64,000 nucleotides of DNA from Listeria grandensis FSL F6-0971 (GCF_000525835.1 NZ_AODD01000002.1:434001-498000), one strand, 5' to 3'. Shown: positions 29,260 to 42,929, counted from the stretch's first letter. The notes: generated by a model not told the origin, from the letters alone. Translations and numbers: made by a program.

Positions 29260-29817
29260 ATGAGTAAAGAAGTTTTAGCCTTAGCAAAAGAGAAAATGAC
29301 AAAATCGGAGCAAGCGTTACAACATCAATTAGGATCGATTCGTGCTGGTCGTGCCAATGCATCCCTACTTGATCGCGTATCTGTCGAGTATTACGGTGCT
29401 CCAACACCGATTAATCAATTAGCTGCTGTGAGTGTTCCAGAAGCGCGCTTACTAATGATTTCACCATATGATAAAACAGCACTGGGTGATATCGAAAAAG
29501 CGATTTTAAAAGCAGATCTTGGTATTATGCCAAATAACGACGGTGAAGTAATACGTATCGCGATTCCGCAATTAACAGAAGAACGCCGTAAAGAGCTAGT
29601 TAAAGAAGTGAAAAAAGAAGCAGAAGACGCAAAGGTAGCGGTACGTAACGTGCGCCGTGATGCGAATGACGATTTGAAGAAGCTAGAGAAGTCTGGTGAT
29701 ATTACAGAAGACGACTTGCGCAACTTCACAGAAGATGTTCAAAAGCTAACAGATGCGAGCATTAAAAAATTAGATGAAATCGCCAAGCAAAAAGAAGACG
29801 AGATAATGGAAGTATAG
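29260..29817 (+). CDS. frr: Ribosome recycling factor
   Basis: Essential factor that, with EF-G, splits the post-termination ribosome. The 185-residue product is full length with the three-helix-bundle features and the conserved [20 protein letters not shown] and ISPYDK stretches. It begins one base after the pyrH stop, with GGGAGGAAA as ribosome site inside the end of pyrH. Confidence 0.98.
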   Translation: MSKEVLALAKEKMTKSEQALQHQLGSIRAGRANASLLDRVSVEYYGAPTPINQLAAVSVPEARLLMISPYDKTALGDIEKAILKADLGIMPNNDGEVIRIAIPQLTEERRKELVKEVKKEAEDAKVAVRNVRRDANDDLKKLEKSGDITEDDLRNFTEDVQKLTDASIKKLDEIAKQKEDEIMEV

Positions 29818-29831
29818 CATGAAAAACGGAG

Positions 29832-29883
29832 CTAACCAGTAAAAGCTTATTGAGAGGAAGATAGTCTCTTGGTTTATTTTTTA
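29832..29883 (+). terminator. Probable terminator after frr
   Basis: AACCA pairs with TGGTT, with an inner GAGAG / CTCT stem, followed by TATTTTTT. The stem is interrupted, so strength is uncertain. Confidence 0.55.
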
Positions 29884-30176
29884 GGACAAGTTTGTGAGAG
29901 TTACTTGCTGATTACATGCTATCTTCGTCCTAATATATAAAGGAGACTCTAACTCAGCAAAGTAAGTTTCTTACAAAAGCTTCTCGACAAGAAGGGGGCA
30001 TTTCCTTGTAAGGAGGTGCCTCTCTCCTTTCTTGGCACGCGAAATTTTAAAAAAAAGTGGATCGTCTCACCAATTTCTAATCTAGACTGAGCAAGTTATA
30101 GTACATAATTTCTGTTATTTTTGTTATTATAGGTATAGACGTGCCGACTCTTGGTAATTCTATTGGAGGAAAGAAC
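29884..30176 (+). other. Region before uppS with a possible structured RNA
   Basis: About 290 bases with no gene. CTTACAA (29970-29976) pairs with TTGTAAG (30006-30012) around an inner CTTCT / AGAAG stem, followed at 30012-30035 by purine-rich and pyrimidine-rich tracts that can also pair. A promoter for uppS probably lies near 30110-30130 (TATTAT-type -10). No known RNA family is recognised. Confidence 0.35.
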
Positions 30177-30935
30177 ATGTTTAAGAAGATATTTCGTCAA
30201 GATGAGAATACGATAAATAGTGAAATTTCAGTGGAGCTTCCTTTGCCGGCTCACGTGGCGATTATTATGGATGGTAATGGCAGGTGGGCGAAAAAACGTT
30301 TTTTACCTCGGGTTGCTGGGCATCGTGAAGGAATGCAAGTCGTCAAGCGGATGACCCGTTATGCGAACTCGCTTGGAATTGATATTTTAACGCTTTATGC
30401 TTTTTCTACGGAGAATTGGAAGCGGCCAAACGACGAGGTTGATTTCCTGATGAAGTTGCCAGGTGAGTTTTTTGATACGTTTATTCCAGAATTGATGGAA
30501 GAGAACGTGCGTGTAAATGTGATGGGGTACAAAGAAGAGTTGCCAAAGCACACACTGGATGCTGTAGAACGCGCGATTGAGGCAACGAAGGATAATACAG
30601 GACTTGTTCTTAATTTTGCGTTAAACTATGGTTCACGGGCTGAGATTGTGACAGCGACTCAAGTTGCGATGCGTGAGTTGTTGGACGCTGGACTTACTGC
30701 TGAGGATTTGACAGAGGAGCGTTTGACGAAGCATTTGATGAGTGCAGGGCTTACGGATCCAGATTTACTCATTCGCACGAGTGGTGAATTGCGACTTAGT
30801 AATTTTATGCTGTGGCAGTTGGCATACAGCGAGTTTTATTTTACAGAGACGCATTGGCCAGATTTTTCGGAAGATGATTTCAAGCAAGCAGTTGTGGAGT
30901 ACCAGAATCGTTCGAGACGTTTCGGGGGCTTATAG
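30177..30935 (+). CDS. uppS: Undecaprenyl diphosphate synthase
   Basis: Cis-prenyltransferase making the C55 lipid carrier for peptidoglycan and wall teichoic acid. The start ATG 30177 after GGAGGA gives 252 residues; an upstream ATG at 30141 lacks a ribosome site. Catalytic Asp and diphosphate-binding residues lie in [13 protein letters not shown]; also seen are [24 protein letters not shown] and the C-terminal [15 protein letters not shown]. It starts the uppS-cdsA-dxr-rseP-proS run, with short gaps throughout. Confidence 0.98.
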   Translation: MFKKIFRQDENTINSEISVELPLPAHVAIIMDGNGRWAKKRFLPRVAGHREGMQVVKRMTRYANSLGIDILTLYAFSTENWKRPNDEVDFLMKLPGEFFDTFIPELMEENVRVNVMGYKEELPKHTLDAVERAIEATKDNTGLVLNFALNYGSRAEIVTATQVAMRELLDAGLTAEDLTEERLTKHLMSAGLTDPDLLIRTSGELRLSNFMLWQLAYSEFYFTETHWPDFSEDDFKQAVVEYQNRSRRFGGL

Positions 30936-30946
30936 GGGGATATATT

Positions 30947-31747
30947 GTGAAAACGAGAATTATTACAGCAATTGTTGGTCTAGCGGTGTTCTTGCCGTTT
31001 GTGATCTACGGGAAATTGCCATTTGAACTGCTGAGTATGTTACTCGCAGCGATCGCATTATACGAAATATTAGTGATGACAAAGCAAAGTTTGTTTTCAG
31101 TTAACGGTATTATCACACTTGTGTTGACGCTCTCGATTGCAGCGCCGACACGTTTTTTAGAATGGCTGGAAGAATACAGTATTAGACAAATGGAGATTAC
31201 CTTTGTATGTATGGCGCTACTGCTTTCTTACACAGTATTTTCAAAAAATCGCTATCATTTTGATCAAGTAGGAATTGGAATTCTGGCGGCGTTTTATACG
31301 GGGTTTGGCTTTCATTATTTGGCGGAGACACGAAATGAAGGGCTCGAATATGTTATTTTTGCGCTTCTGATTGTTTGGGTGACGGATACAATGGCTTACT
31401 TTGTGGGACGTGCGCTTGGGAAGCATAAATTGGCGCCAAACGTCAGTCCAAATAAAACTGTAGAAGGATTTGTTGGCGGTATTGTATTTGCTGTTTTAAT
31501 CGCTGGCGGGTATTATTTATATATAGGGCTAGATGGAAATCCGCTCGTTATTGCGTTATTGATCGCGATACTATCCATCTTTGGCCAGTTGGGGGATTTA
31601 GTGGAATCCGCGTTAAAACGTTATTATGGCGTAAAGGATTCTGGGAAATTACTTCCCGGTCATGGCGGGGTTTTAGATCGATTTGATAATTTGTTATTTG
31701 TGTTACCACTTCTTTTGCCATTACTACATATACTTCAAATTTTATAA
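30947..31747 (+). CDS. cdsA: Phosphatidate cytidylyltransferase
   Basis: Integral membrane enzyme converting phosphatidic acid and CTP to CDP-diacylglycerol, the branch point of phospholipid synthesis. The 266-residue protein has about eight hydrophobic segments and the CDS signature SALKRYYGVKDSGKLLPGHG with the following GGVLDRFD. The start is GTG 30947, seven bases after GGGGG, 11 bases past uppS. No oddity. Confidence 0.96.
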   Translation: MKTRIITAIVGLAVFLPFVIYGKLPFELLSMLLAAIALYEILVMTKQSLFSVNGIITLVLTLSIAAPTRFLEWLEEYSIRQMEITFVCMALLLSYTVFSKNRYHFDQVGIGILAAFYTGFGFHYLAETRNEGLEYVIFALLIVWVTDTMAYFVGRALGKHKLAPNVSPNKTVEGFVGGIVFAVLIAGGYYLYIGLDGNPLVIALLIAILSIFGQLGDLVESALKRYYGVKDSGKLLPGHGGVLDRFDNLLFVLPLLLPLLHILQIL

Positions 31748-31762
31748 AATAGAGGTGTACTG

Positions 31763-32905
31763 ATGAGAAAAATTAATTTACTAGGCGCAACGGGTTCGGT
31801 TGGAAGCCAAACGCTTGCGATTGTGAAAGAACACCCTGAATTATTTCAAGTTGCCGCGCTTTCGTTTGGACGGAATATGAAACTAGGAATGCAGGTTATT
31901 CGGGAGTTTAAACCGGAAATTGTTTCGGTAGAGCATCGTCGTGATTATGAAAAATTAAAACTAGAATTCCCAACAATTAAAGTATATTATGGTGCGCTAG
32001 GTTTGCAAGAAGTTGCGACATACAGTCATGGCGATATTTTAATTAATGCTGTGATGGGAAGTGTGGGCTTACAACCAACGCTTGATGCGATTGCAGCGGG
32101 GAAAGAAATTGCGATTGCAAATAAAGAAACACTTGTGACAGCGGGACATTTAGTCATGCGTGCCGCGAAAGAAAAAGGTGTTCGTTTAGTTCCTATCGAT
32201 AGCGAACATTCTGCGATTTTTCAATGCTTGCAAGGCGAGAATTCCGCGAATATTGATAAGTTGATTGTGACGGCTTCTGGTGGAAGCTTCCGTGATAAGA
32301 CGCGCGAACAGCTGAAAAATGTGACAGTTGCGGAAGCTTTGGCGCATCCGAATTGGTCGATGGGGAACAAGATTACAATCGATTCAGCAACGATGTTCAA
32401 TAAAGGCTTGGAAGTTATCGAGGCACATTGGTTGTTTGACATCGCGTATGATCAAATTGAAGTGGTCGTTCACCGTGAAAGTGTGATCCATTCGATGGTA
32501 GCGTTTAAAGATGGTAGTCATATTGCCCAGCTCGGTTTGCCGGATATGCGCGTCCCGATTCAATATGCCCTCACATACCCTGAGCGAGCGAGTGTTTCAT
32601 TCCAAAAACCGTTTGATATTACAGAATTCGGCACACTTCATTTTGATAAAATGGACTTTCATCGTTTTCCAGCATTGAAATTGGCGTACACTGCTGGTAA
32701 AATAGGTGGAACGATGCCTTCCGTTTTAAATGCGGCAAATGAGATCGCTGTGGCTGGCTTTTTAAATGGGCAGGTAGCTTTTCAAGACATCGAGGCGCTC
32801 GTTGAAAATGCAATGAATCGCCATGAAGTAACACCCAACCCTGATTTGGAGACAATTTTCCAAGTAGATCAGGAAACACGTGCATACGTGAAGACACTTT
32901 TATAG
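31763..32905 (+). CDS. dxr: 1-deoxy-D-xylulose 5-phosphate reductoisomerase
   Basis: Second committed step of the MEP isoprenoid pathway, NADPH and metal dependent, target of fosmidomycin. The 380-residue protein shows the NADPH-binding [19 protein letters not shown], metal/substrate DSEHSAIFQ, and the flexible loop around [17 protein letters not shown]. It feeds uppS upstream with C5 units, which fits the neighbourhood. Presence of the MEP pathway agrees with Listeria, where some species also keep the mevalonate route. Confidence 0.97.
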   Translation: MRKINLLGATGSVGSQTLAIVKEHPELFQVAALSFGRNMKLGMQVIREFKPEIVSVEHRRDYEKLKLEFPTIKVYYGALGLQEVATYSHGDILINAVMGSVGLQPTLDAIAAGKEIAIANKETLVTAGHLVMRAAKEKGVRLVPIDSEHSAIFQCLQGENSANIDKLIVTASGGSFRDKTREQLKNVTVAEALAHPNWSMGNKITIDSATMFNKGLEVIEAHWLFDIAYDQIEVVVHRESVIHSMVAFKDGSHIAQLGLPDMRVPIQYALTYPERASVSFQKPFDITEFGTLHFDKMDFHRFPALKLAYTAGKIGGTMPSVLNAANEIAVAGFLNGQVAFQDIEALVENAMNRHEVTPNPDLETIFQVDQETRAYVKTLL

Positions 32906-32915
32906 AGGTGAAACA

Positions 32916-34181
32916 ATGACAACCATTATTGCGTTTATATTTGTTTTTGGCTTAATCGTTTTCTTTCATGAACTCGGACATTTCTTATTTGCTAAAAGAT
33001 CTGGCATTTTAGTTCGTGATTTTTCGATCGGTTTTGGACCAAAAATATTTGCTTACCGCAAGAAAGAAACACAGTATACATTAAGACTTCTCCCCATCGG
33101 TGGCTACGTGCGTATGGCGGGCGAGGATGGCGAAGTAGTTGAGCTTAAACCGGGTTACCGCGTTGGCTTAATTTTAAATGATGATGAAGTCGTTACCAAA
33201 ATTATCATCAATGGAAAAGATCAATATCAAGATGTGCAACCTCTGGAAGTATCGGGGAGTGACCTTGAAAAAGAACTTTTCATCGAAGGTTATGAAGAAT
33301 ATGATGAGGACAAAATTGTTCGCTATAAAGTCGCGAGTGACGCTATCGTTGTCGATGGCAAAATAGAAACGATCATTGCACCGTATGATCGTGTGTTCCA
33401 ATCCAAATCACTTGGCAAACGTGCGATGACTATTTTTGCGGGGCCGTTATTCAACTTTATCTTAGCTATTATTATTTTTACAATTCTTGCTTTTGTTTCG
33501 GGGAGTGTTCCTTCGAACGATCCTGAAATCGGACAGGTTATGGATAATGGCGCGGCACAACAGGCTGGGCTGAAACAAGGCGATGAGGTGAAGTCTATCA
33601 ATGGTAAGGCGGTAGACTCATGGCAAGATATTTATTCAACGGTGGAGAAGAGCCCAAATAAAGAATTGGACTTCAAAATCGAGCGCGATGGCAAAACACA
33701 AGATATTGATGTGACGCCAAAAGCCGAAAAAGCACAAGATGGCACAAGCGTTGGAAAAATTGGTGTCGCGCAACCAGGTTCAGATTCCTTCTTGACGAAG
33801 ATAACGTATGGCTTTACGCAAACGTGGTTCTGGATCACACAAATCGGACATGTACTAGGACAAATGGTGACAGGGGACTTCTCGCTGAATATGCTAAATG
33901 GTCCGGTGGGAATTTACACTTCGACACAAGAAGTAGTGAGCTATGGCTTCTTGACGTTGCTTAATTGGACGGCAGTTCTAAGTATTAACTTAGGAATCGT
34001 GAATTTATTACCATTACCAGCATTAGACGGCGGACGTTTGTTGTTCTTCCTCTACGAATTAATTCGCGGAAAACCAATCGATCCGAAAAAAGAAGGCATG
34101 GTGCATTTCATTGGCTTTGCACTACTGATGGTATTAATGCTACTAGTGACATGGAACGATATCCAGCGAGCCTTTTTCTAA
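32916..34181 (+). CDS. rseP: Site-2 protease RseP/RasP, zinc metalloprotease
   Basis: Intramembrane protease that cleaves anti-sigma factors and cleared signal peptides. Zinc motif HELGH is in the first membrane segment ([15 protein letters not shown]), a PDZ domain occupies about residues 200-290, and the third ligand is in the conserved [15 protein letters not shown]. Four hydrophobic segments are visible. The 421-residue length is usual. It starts 10 bases after dxr and precedes proS. Confidence 0.96.
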   Translation: MTTIIAFIFVFGLIVFFHELGHFLFAKRSGILVRDFSIGFGPKIFAYRKKETQYTLRLLPIGGYVRMAGEDGEVVELKPGYRVGLILNDDEVVTKIIINGKDQYQDVQPLEVSGSDLEKELFIEGYEEYDEDKIVRYKVASDAIVVDGKIETIIAPYDRVFQSKSLGKRAMTIFAGPLFNFILAIIIFTILAFVSGSVPSNDPEIGQVMDNGAAQQAGLKQGDEVKSINGKAVDSWQDIYSTVEKSPNKELDFKIERDGKTQDIDVTPKAEKAQDGTSVGKIGVAQPGSDSFLTKITYGFTQTWFWITQIGHVLGQMVTGDFSLNMLNGPVGIYTSTQEVVSYGFLTLLNWTAVLSINLGIVNLLPLPALDGGRLLFFLYELIRGKPIDPKKEGMVHFIGFALLMVLMLLVTWNDIQRAFF

Positions 34182-34201
34182 AATAAATAGGGAGAATCTG
34201 A

Positions 34202-35965
<1,764 letters not shown>

Positions 35966-36055
35966 TGTTTTAACTAACCGATCAGATGAATCGGCGGCAA
36001 AGGTTCGTCTTCGTCTGATTGTGTAAGTTATAAGTTTAGAAATAGTGAAGAGAAG

Positions 36056-36118
36056 AGCCGTCTTACGAGTGAAATACAGTCAGGTGTTGTATTTCAAACT
36101 GGGAAGACGCTTTTTTTG
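36056..36118 (+). terminator. Terminator after proS
   Basis: A two-part stem, CGTCTT / AAGACG outside and GAAATAC / GTATTTC inside, is followed by T7. It ends 36 bases before the polC start. Confidence 0.85.
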
Positions 36119-36153
36119 TTAAGAAGTTTGAAACGAAAAGGAGTTGTCGGGAG

Positions 36154-39100
36154 TTGTCTATTACAGATGCAGAGAAACAAGAGCGATTCCAAATTTTGTT
36201 ACAGCAAATTGGATTAGGAAATGATGCCGTATTTCAAGATTTTACGAAAGATGGGAAAATCGAGAAGTTGGTTGTAGATAAAGCGAATAAAATCTGGGAA
36301 TTTCACTTGGATGTCGCACAAATTTTGCCGTTTGAGTTATTTCAAATGATGCGAGTTGGGATGAACCAAGCGTTTGCTCAGATTGCGCAGACGACAATGC
36401 GGATTCATGCGCGAGACGAAACCGTGACGGAACGATTAGTAGACGATTATTGGAACGATACCATTACACCGTTTGCCAAGCAGTCACCGATGATTGGACA
36501 GTTACTCATTGAACAGAAGCCAACCTTTGTGGCACCGAATTTCATGGAGGTTCGTGTACATAATGAGATGGAGCAGACGACGATTGCGCAACGTTTTCAG
36601 CCAGCGATTGCTGAGAGCTTACGTGAGAAAGGTTTTCCAAATATGATGTTGCGCACGAATTTGCTAGAGCAGTCAGAAACGGAGCATTACAAGGCTTTTG
36701 TGGAAGCGAAGGAAAAAGAGGATCAGGCGAAGGCGCTTGAGGCTGTGCAAGTGATGCAAAAACGGGCGGAGCAACAGGCGAATGGCGAAGGTGGCAGTGG
36801 ACAGGCACCTTCTGGACCGTTCCAAATTGGCTATAAAATTAAAGATGATGAGGAACGCAAGCCTCTTGGAGATATTCATGACGAGGAGCGCCGGATCACC
36901 GTAGAAGGCTATGTTTTCGCATCGGAAATTCGTGAGTTGCGCAGTGGTCGCAGTTTGTTGCAATTCAAGATCACGGATTACACAAGCTCGATTATTATAA
37001 AAATGTTCTCGCGTGATAACGACGATGCCGCGATGTTCCAGAATATGAAAAAAGGGATGTGGGTGCGCGTTCGCGGAAGCGTTCAGATGGATACATTTGT
37101 CCGTGATCTGATCATGATGGCGCAAGATGTGAATGAAATTGCCGGTGTGAAACGCCTAGATACGGCGGAGGAAAAACGGGTGGAGCTTCATGTGCATACA
37201 CCGATGAGTCAAATGGATGCGACGTCTTCTGTGGCAGATCTCGTGAAACAGGCCGCAGATTGGGGCATCCAGCAATCGCGATTACAGATCACGCAGTGGC
37301 GCAGTCCTTCCCAGAAGCTTACGGTGCTGGAAAGAAAAACGGTGTCAAAATTTTGTACGGAATCGAAGCAAACCTGATCGATGACGGCGTCCCAATTGCT
37401 TACAATGAGCGCCATACAGCTCTGAAAGACGCAACGTATGTTGTATTTGATGTGGAGACTACTGGCTTATCAGCGGTTTACGATACAATCATCGAGCTTG
37501 CAGGCGTCAAAATGAAAGATGGCGAAATCATTGATAAATTCGAAGCCTTTATTGATCCAGGTCACCCATTATCGGCAACAACGATCAACCTGACAGGAAT
37601 TACAGATGACATGGTGAAAGGCTCCGATCCGATTGAAGTCGTATTAAAGAATTTCAAAGCATTTTCAGCGGATGCGATTCTGATTGCACACAATGCCTCA
37701 TTTGATATGGGCTTCATCAACACGGCTTACGGAAAAGTAGGTATTGAAAAAGCAGAGAACTCGGTTATTGATACGTTAGAATTGGCACGTTTCCTCTATC
37801 CACATTTTAAAAATCACCGCCTAAATACACTGACCAAAAAATTCAATATTATTTTAGAACAGCATCACCGAGCGATTTTTGATGCAGAGGCGACAGCTTA
37901 TCTTGGGTGGAAATTGATTAAAGATGCAAAAGAAATGCGCGATATCGATTTTCATGATCAACTCAATAATTTCAGGGGAGAGGGAGACGCATATAAACGC
38001 GCCCGTCCGTTCCATGCCACCATTTACGCAAAAACAGATGTCGGTCTAAAAAATCTATTCAAGCTTGTATCTATGTCACAAATCAATTATTTCTTCCGTG
38101 TTCCAAGAATTCCGAGATCTGAACTGAACAAATTGCGTGAAGGTCTAATTATTGGTTCTGCATGTAATCAGGGTGAAATTTTCGAAGCGATGATGCAAAA
38201 AGGAATGGAAGAAGCTGAGCGTATTGCTGCGTTTTACGATTTCATCGAAGTACAGCCAAAACCAGTTTATGCGCCACTCATTGAACGCGAATTAGTTCGT
38301 GATGAGAAGGCGCTCGAAGAAATCATTGGTAACCTGGTCAAAGTCGGTGAAAAAATCGGTAAACCTGTTGTCGCAACTGGAAATGTGCACTATTTGAACC
38401 CCAATGACAAAATCTATCGTAAAATTTTAATTCACTCGCAAGGTGGCGCCAATCCGCTTAATCGTGCGACGCTTCCAGATGTACACTTCCGTTCCACAGA
38501 TGAGATGCTCGCCGAATTTGCTTTTTTAGGAGAAGAGAAAGCGAAGGAGATCGTTGTGACGAACTCGAATCTCATTGCCGACTGGATGGAAAATTTGAAG
38601 CCGATCAAAGACGATTTGTACACGCCGAAAATTGAGGGCGCAGAAGATGAAGTGCGCAATATGAGTTACACGATGGCGCGCAGTATTTATGGCGATGAAC
38701 TGCCAGAAATTGTCGAAGCTCGCCTAGAAAAAGAACTGAAAAGTATTATCGGGCATGGTTTTGCCGTTATTTACTTGATTTCGCACAAACTCGTGAAAAA
38801 ATCGCTGAATGAAGGGTACCTCGTAGGTTCTCGTGGATCGGTCGGCTCGTCGCTCGTCGCCACCATGACGGAAATTACGGAAGTAAACCCATTGCCGCCG
38901 CATTACGTGTGTTCTAACTGTAAGCATTCCGAGTTTTTCGATGATGGTTCGGTTGGCTCCGGTTTCGACTTACCAGATAAGGAGTGCCCAGAATGTGGTA
39001 CGGCATTTACGAAAGAAGGGCAAGATATTCCTTTTGAGACTTTCCTAGGCTTTAAAGGGGATAAAGTGCCAGATATCGATTTGAACTTTTCTGGGGAATA

Positions 39101-40490
39101 TCAACCAGTAGCCCATGCCTATACAAAAGAGCTGTTTGGTGAGGATTATGTGTACCGTGCTGGGACGATCGGTACGGTCGCTGAGAAGACGGCATTTGGC
39201 TATGTGCGGAACTATGAGCGTGATATGAACATGACGATACGTGGGGCAGAGGTCGATCGCCTCGTGCAAGGTTGTACGGGTGTGAAGCGAACGACAGGTC
39301 AGCATCCCGGGGGAATTATTGTTATTCCAGATTACATGGATGTCTATGATTTTTCGCCGATTCAGTTCCCAGCGGATGCGACGGATTCCGAATGGAAAAC
39401 GACCCACTTTGATTTCCACTCCATTCATGATAACGTGCTGAAACTCGATATACTGGGGCACGATGACCCGACCGCGATTCGGATGCTCCAAGACCTAAGC
39501 GGTATCGATCCGAAAACGATTCCGACGGATGACAAAGAAGTGATGAAATTATTTGGCTCGACAGAATCACTTGGTGTCAAACCAGCGGATATTGATTCAA
39601 AAACGGGAACGCTCGGCATCCCTGAATTCGGAACGCGTTTCGTACGACAAATGCTTGAGCAAACCAAACCAACGACGTTCTCCGAGCTTGTGCAAATTTC
39701 AGGATTATCTCACGGAACCGATGTATGGCTGGGGAACGCAGAAGAGCTCATCAAAAATGACATCTGTTCGCTCGCTGAAGTTATCGGTTGTCGGGATGAC
39801 ATCATGGTTTTCTTGATTTACCAAGGACTCGATAGTTCCCTTGCCTTCCAGATCATGGAGTCGGTGCGTAAAGGAAAGGGGCTTACGGAAGATATGGAAG
39901 CCGCGATGATCGAGAATAAAGTGCCAAATTGGTACATCGATTCGTGTAAAAAAATCAAATATATGTTCCCGAAAGCCCATGCTGCGGCCTATGTGCTTAT
40001 GGCTGTAAGGATTGCCTACTTCAAAGTCCACCACCCACTGTTTTTCTACGCAACGTACTTTACCGTACGTGCTGATGATTTTGACTTAACTGCGATGGTG
40101 AATGGGAAAGAAGCCACGAAAGCCAAGATGCAAGAAATTAACGCAAAAGGCTTAGAAGCTTCGACAAAAGAGAAGAACTTGTTGACCGTTCTTGAAATTG
40201 CTAACGAGATGCTAGCACGCGGGTTCTCCTTCCAGAAAGTAGACCTGTATAACTCGAGTGCGGATGAGTTTATTATCGACGGTGATCAGTTAATTCCACC
40301 GTTTAACGCGATTCCAAGTCTTGGTACCAACGTCGCAAAATCGATTGTAGAAGCCCGTGCAGACGGCGAGTTCCTATCAAAAGAAGACTTGCAACAACGC
40401 GGAAAAGTATCAAAAACAATTATTCAATACATGGATGATCAAGGGTGCTTGGACGGTTTGCCAGATCAAAATCAACTGTCCTTATTCTAG
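36154..40490 (+). CDS. polC: DNA polymerase III PolC, one frameshift
   Basis: Replicative polymerase with built-in 3'-5' exonuclease of low-GC Gram-positives. Repaired length is about 1445 residues, normal. The start is TTG 36154, ten bases after AAAAGGAG. Order: N-terminal domain, OB fold ([17 protein letters not shown]), PHP domain begun at [16 protein letters not shown], exonuclease inserted within it ([10 protein letters not shown], later [11 protein letters not shown]), then polymerase core with [22 protein letters not shown] and [10 protein letters not shown], and the zinc-finger Cys pair groups CSNCKH and CPECGT. Four G at 37262-37265, where five restore [17 protein letters not shown], split the frame. 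As the enzyme is essential and the break lies in the PHP domain, a sequence error is likely. Confidence 0.97.
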
Positions 40491-40529
40491 CGATATTGGC
40501 TCTATACAAGGCGATGCAAGATCTAACGT

Positions 40530-40558
40530 TTGCGATTGCGAAATGTTTGTGTTATAGT
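40530..40558 (+). promoter_or_regulatory. Promoter of the rimP-nusA-infB operon
   Basis: TTGCGA (40530-40535), a 17-base spacer and TATAGT (40553-40558) lie in the gap after polC. Transcription would start near 40565, about 20 bases before the leader hairpin. Confidence 0.7.
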
Positions 40559-40585
40559 TAATAATGAAATTACGATAACTCAACC

Positions 40586-40609
40586 AAGAGTGGGCCGATG
40601 CCCACTCTT
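40586..40609 (+). promoter_or_regulatory. GC-rich 10-bp hairpin at the start of the rimP leader
   Basis: AAGAGTGGGC pairs perfectly with GCCCACTCTT over the loop CGAT, followed by a weak TTTCATTTT tract. It could end polC transcripts or attenuate the operon; NusA, encoded second in this operon, modulates such hairpins, but regulation is an inference. Confidence 0.6.
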
Positions 40610-40690
40610 TCATTTTGCAACTTTGCAGGGTTAGATTGTCGTAAACCACTGGCAATTATAGCTTTGTCAGATATGTAGAAGGAGGCTAAA

Positions 40691-41158
40691 ATGAGTAAAG
40701 TTCTTGAACAAATCGAAGAAATCGTGTTGCCCATCGCGACCGAACTTCAACTAGAACTGGTCGATTTAGCGTTTGAAAAAGAAGGAAAGCACTGGTATTT
40801 ACGGGTATTTTTAGATAAAGAAGGCGGCATTGATATTGACGAATGCGCCTTGGTTAGCGAGAAACTGAGTGAAATCTTGGACAAAAACGACCCGATTACG
40901 CAAAATTACTTTCTGGAAGTATCATCACCAGGCGCTGAACGACCATTAAAAAAAGAAGCAGATTTTGAAGCAGCTGTGGATAAATGGGTCTATATCACAA
41001 GTTACGAACCAATCGCGGACCGTAAAATGTGGGAAGGTACATTGACAAACTATGATGGCACAACGCTCACTGTCGAAATTTTGGACAAGACACGCAAAAT
41101 TGTTTGTGAAATTCCAAAGGACAAAGTGGCAAAAGCAAGACTAGCAATTAAATTTTAA
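40691..41158 (+). CDS. rimP: Ribosome maturation factor RimP
   Basis: Needed for assembly of the 30S subunit, acting with S12 and S5. The 155-residue protein has the N-terminal alpha-beta domain (ELQLELVDLAFEKEG), the FLEVSSPGAERPLKK signature and an SH3-like C-terminal domain. The start follows AAGGAGG. It is first of the nusA-infB operon, as in most bacteria. Confidence 0.97.
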   Translation: MSKVLEQIEEIVLPIATELQLELVDLAFEKEGKHWYLRVFLDKEGGIDIDECALVSEKLSEILDKNDPITQNYFLEVSSPGAERPLKKEADFEAAVDKWVYITSYEPIADRKMWEGTLTNYDGTTLTVEILDKTRKIVCEIPKDKVAKARLAIKF

Positions 41159-41187
41159 AGCAGTAACTTAAAGGAGCTGAAAAAAGA

Positions 41188-42309
41188 ATGAGCTCAGAAT
41201 TATTAGATGCTCTTCATGTGTTAGAACATGATAAAGGAATTTCACGTGACGTGATTATTGAGGCAATTGAGGCGGCGCTCGTGTCTGCTTACAAACGTAA
41301 TTTCAATCAAGCACAAAATGTACGAGTAGATTTAAACCTAGATAAAGGTTCGATGCACGTGTTAGCGCGCAAAGATGTGGTCGATCAAGTATTTGATTCA
41401 CGTCTTGAGATATCGGTGGAAGAAGCACATAAGATCAACCCTGCTTTTAAAGTTGGCGATGTTGTGGAGCTTGAAGTAACACCAAAAGACTTCGGTCGAA
41501 TTGCAGCGCAAACGGCGAAGCAAGTCGTGACGCAACGTGTTCGTGAAGCAGAACGAGGCATCATTTACGATGAATTTATCGATCGTGAAGATGATATAAT
41601 GACGGGCATCGTAGAACGCCAAGATTCTCGTTTTATCTACGTTAATCTGGGTAAAATCGAAGCGATTCTTTCTCAAAATGAGCAAATGCCAAATGAGACG
41701 TACCGCGCACACGACCGTATTAAAGTGTATTTGACAAAAGTTGAGAAAACAACAAAAGGGCCACAAATTTACGTATCACGTACACATCCAGGTTTATTAA
41801 AACGACTCTTTGAAATGGAAGTTCCGGAAATCTATGAAGGCATCGTAGAAATTAAATCTGTTGCTCGTGAAGCGGGTGATCGCTCGAAAATCTCTGTGTA
41901 TACAGAAAACCCAGAAGTTGATCCAGTTGGGGCATGCGTTGGGCCAAAAGGTGCTCGTGTGCAAGCCATCGTCAATGAACTAAAAGGTGAAAAAATCGAT
42001 ATTGTAGAATGGTCTGCTGATCCGTTTACATTTGTAGCAAACGCGCTTAGCCCATCCAAAGTATTGGACGTTATCGTGAATGCGGCGGAGCAAGCAACAA
42101 CGGTTATCGTTCCTGATTACCAACTTTCCTTAGCAATTGGTAAAAAAGGGCAAAATGCACGACTTGCTGCCAAGCTAACTGGTTGGAAAATCGACATTAA
42201 AAGTGAAACAGTAGCAACAGAAGCTGGTATTTATCCACGTCCAGATGGCCCAGTCATTGAGCGTGTCGATATCGATATGGCAGATGAGGTTGCAGAAGAC
42301 GAAGAATAA
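41188..42309 (+). CDS. nusA: Transcription factor NusA
   Basis: RNA polymerase-associated factor for pausing, termination and antitermination. The 373-residue protein lacks the acidic C-terminal repeats of the E. coli form, as usual in Firmicutes. Domains: N-terminal RNA polymerase-binding part to about 130, S1 about 135-200 ([16 protein letters not shown]), KH1 with [15 protein letters not shown] and KH2 with [15 protein letters not shown]. It lies 29 bases downstream of rimP. Confidence 0.98.
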   Translation: MSSELLDALHVLEHDKGISRDVIIEAIEAALVSAYKRNFNQAQNVRVDLNLDKGSMHVLARKDVVDQVFDSRLEISVEEAHKINPAFKVGDVVELEVTPKDFGRIAAQTAKQVVTQRVREAERGIIYDEFIDREDDIMTGIVERQDSRFIYVNLGKIEAILSQNEQMPNETYRAHDRIKVYLTKVEKTTKGPQIYVSRTHPGLLKRLFEMEVPEIYEGIVEIKSVAREAGDRSKISVYTENPEVDPVGACVGPKGARVQAIVNELKGEKIDIVEWSADPFTFVANALSPSKVLDVIVNAAEQATTVIVPDYQLSLAIGKKGQNARLAAKLTGWKIDIKSETVATEAGIYPRPDGPVIERVDIDMADEVAEDEE

Positions 42310-42327
42310 AAGGAGTGACCAACGCGA

Positions 42328-42615
42328 ATGCGTAACAAAAAAATTCCCTTAAGAAAATGTATTGTAACCGGTGAACGCAAACCAAAAGGCGAACTTTTAC
42401 GTATTGCCTACTCCAAAGACGGTGTACTTACGATAGATCCTAGTGGAAAAGCGCCTGGTCGTGGCTTTTATATCATCATTGACAGCAAGGTTGCTGAAAA
42501 AGCAAAAAAGAAGAATAGTATTTTTCAACAGATGAAGATGCCAGAACAAGACGGTTTTTACGATCAATTAATTGCATACGTAAAGACGATTGAAGGAGCA
42601 AATCATGGATCATAA
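42328..42615 (+). CDS. ylxR: YlxR family RNA-binding protein (RnpM)
   Basis: Small basic protein of 95 residues. In Bacillus relatives YlxR has been reported to bind RNase P RNA. The fold signature is LRKCIVTGERKPKGELLRI followed by APGRGFYI. It lies between nusA and ylxQ, overlapping the latter by 11 bases, which implies coupled translation. Confidence 0.93.
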   Translation: MRNKKIPLRKCIVTGERKPKGELLRIAYSKDGVLTIDPSGKAPGRGFYIIIDSKVAEKAKKKNSIFQQMKMPEQDGFYDQLIAYVKTIEGANHGS

Positions 42616-42907
42616 CAAAGCTTATTCCTTGCTTGGAATCGCTTATAGCGCTCGCAAACTCGTGACTGGCGAAGAACTAGTTTTGAAAGAAGTGAGACGT
42701 CAAAAAGCACGTCTAGTCATCATTTCAGAAGATATATCAGAAAAAACCGAGAAAACAATCCGTAACAAATGCCAGTATTACGATGTCCAGCTTGTGAAAG
42801 CCGGCACCCGTGAACAGCTAGGCGGTGCGATCGGCAAAGATGCAAGGGCCATTATTGCAGTAATGGATAAAGGATTTGCGGCAAAATTAACGGAATTACT
42901 CGGGTGA
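42605..42907 (+). CDS. ylxQ: L7Ae-family K-turn RNA-binding protein YlxQ
   Basis: L7Ae/L30e-fold protein of 100 residues that binds kink-turn RNA. The start ATG 42605 ([18 protein letters not shown]) has GAAGGAG upstream; the ATG at 42590 lacks it. Conserved [19 protein letters not shown] and the L7Ae-like C-terminal strand are present. It overlaps ylxR and is followed by infB after 22 bases. Confidence 0.93.
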   Translation: MDHNKAYSLLGIAYSARKLVTGEELVLKEVRRQKARLVIISEDISEKTEKTIRNKCQYYDVQLVKAGTREQLGGAIGKDARAIIAVMDKGFAAKLTELLG

Positions 42908-42929
42908 AATCTTAACGGAGGTGTGTCAC

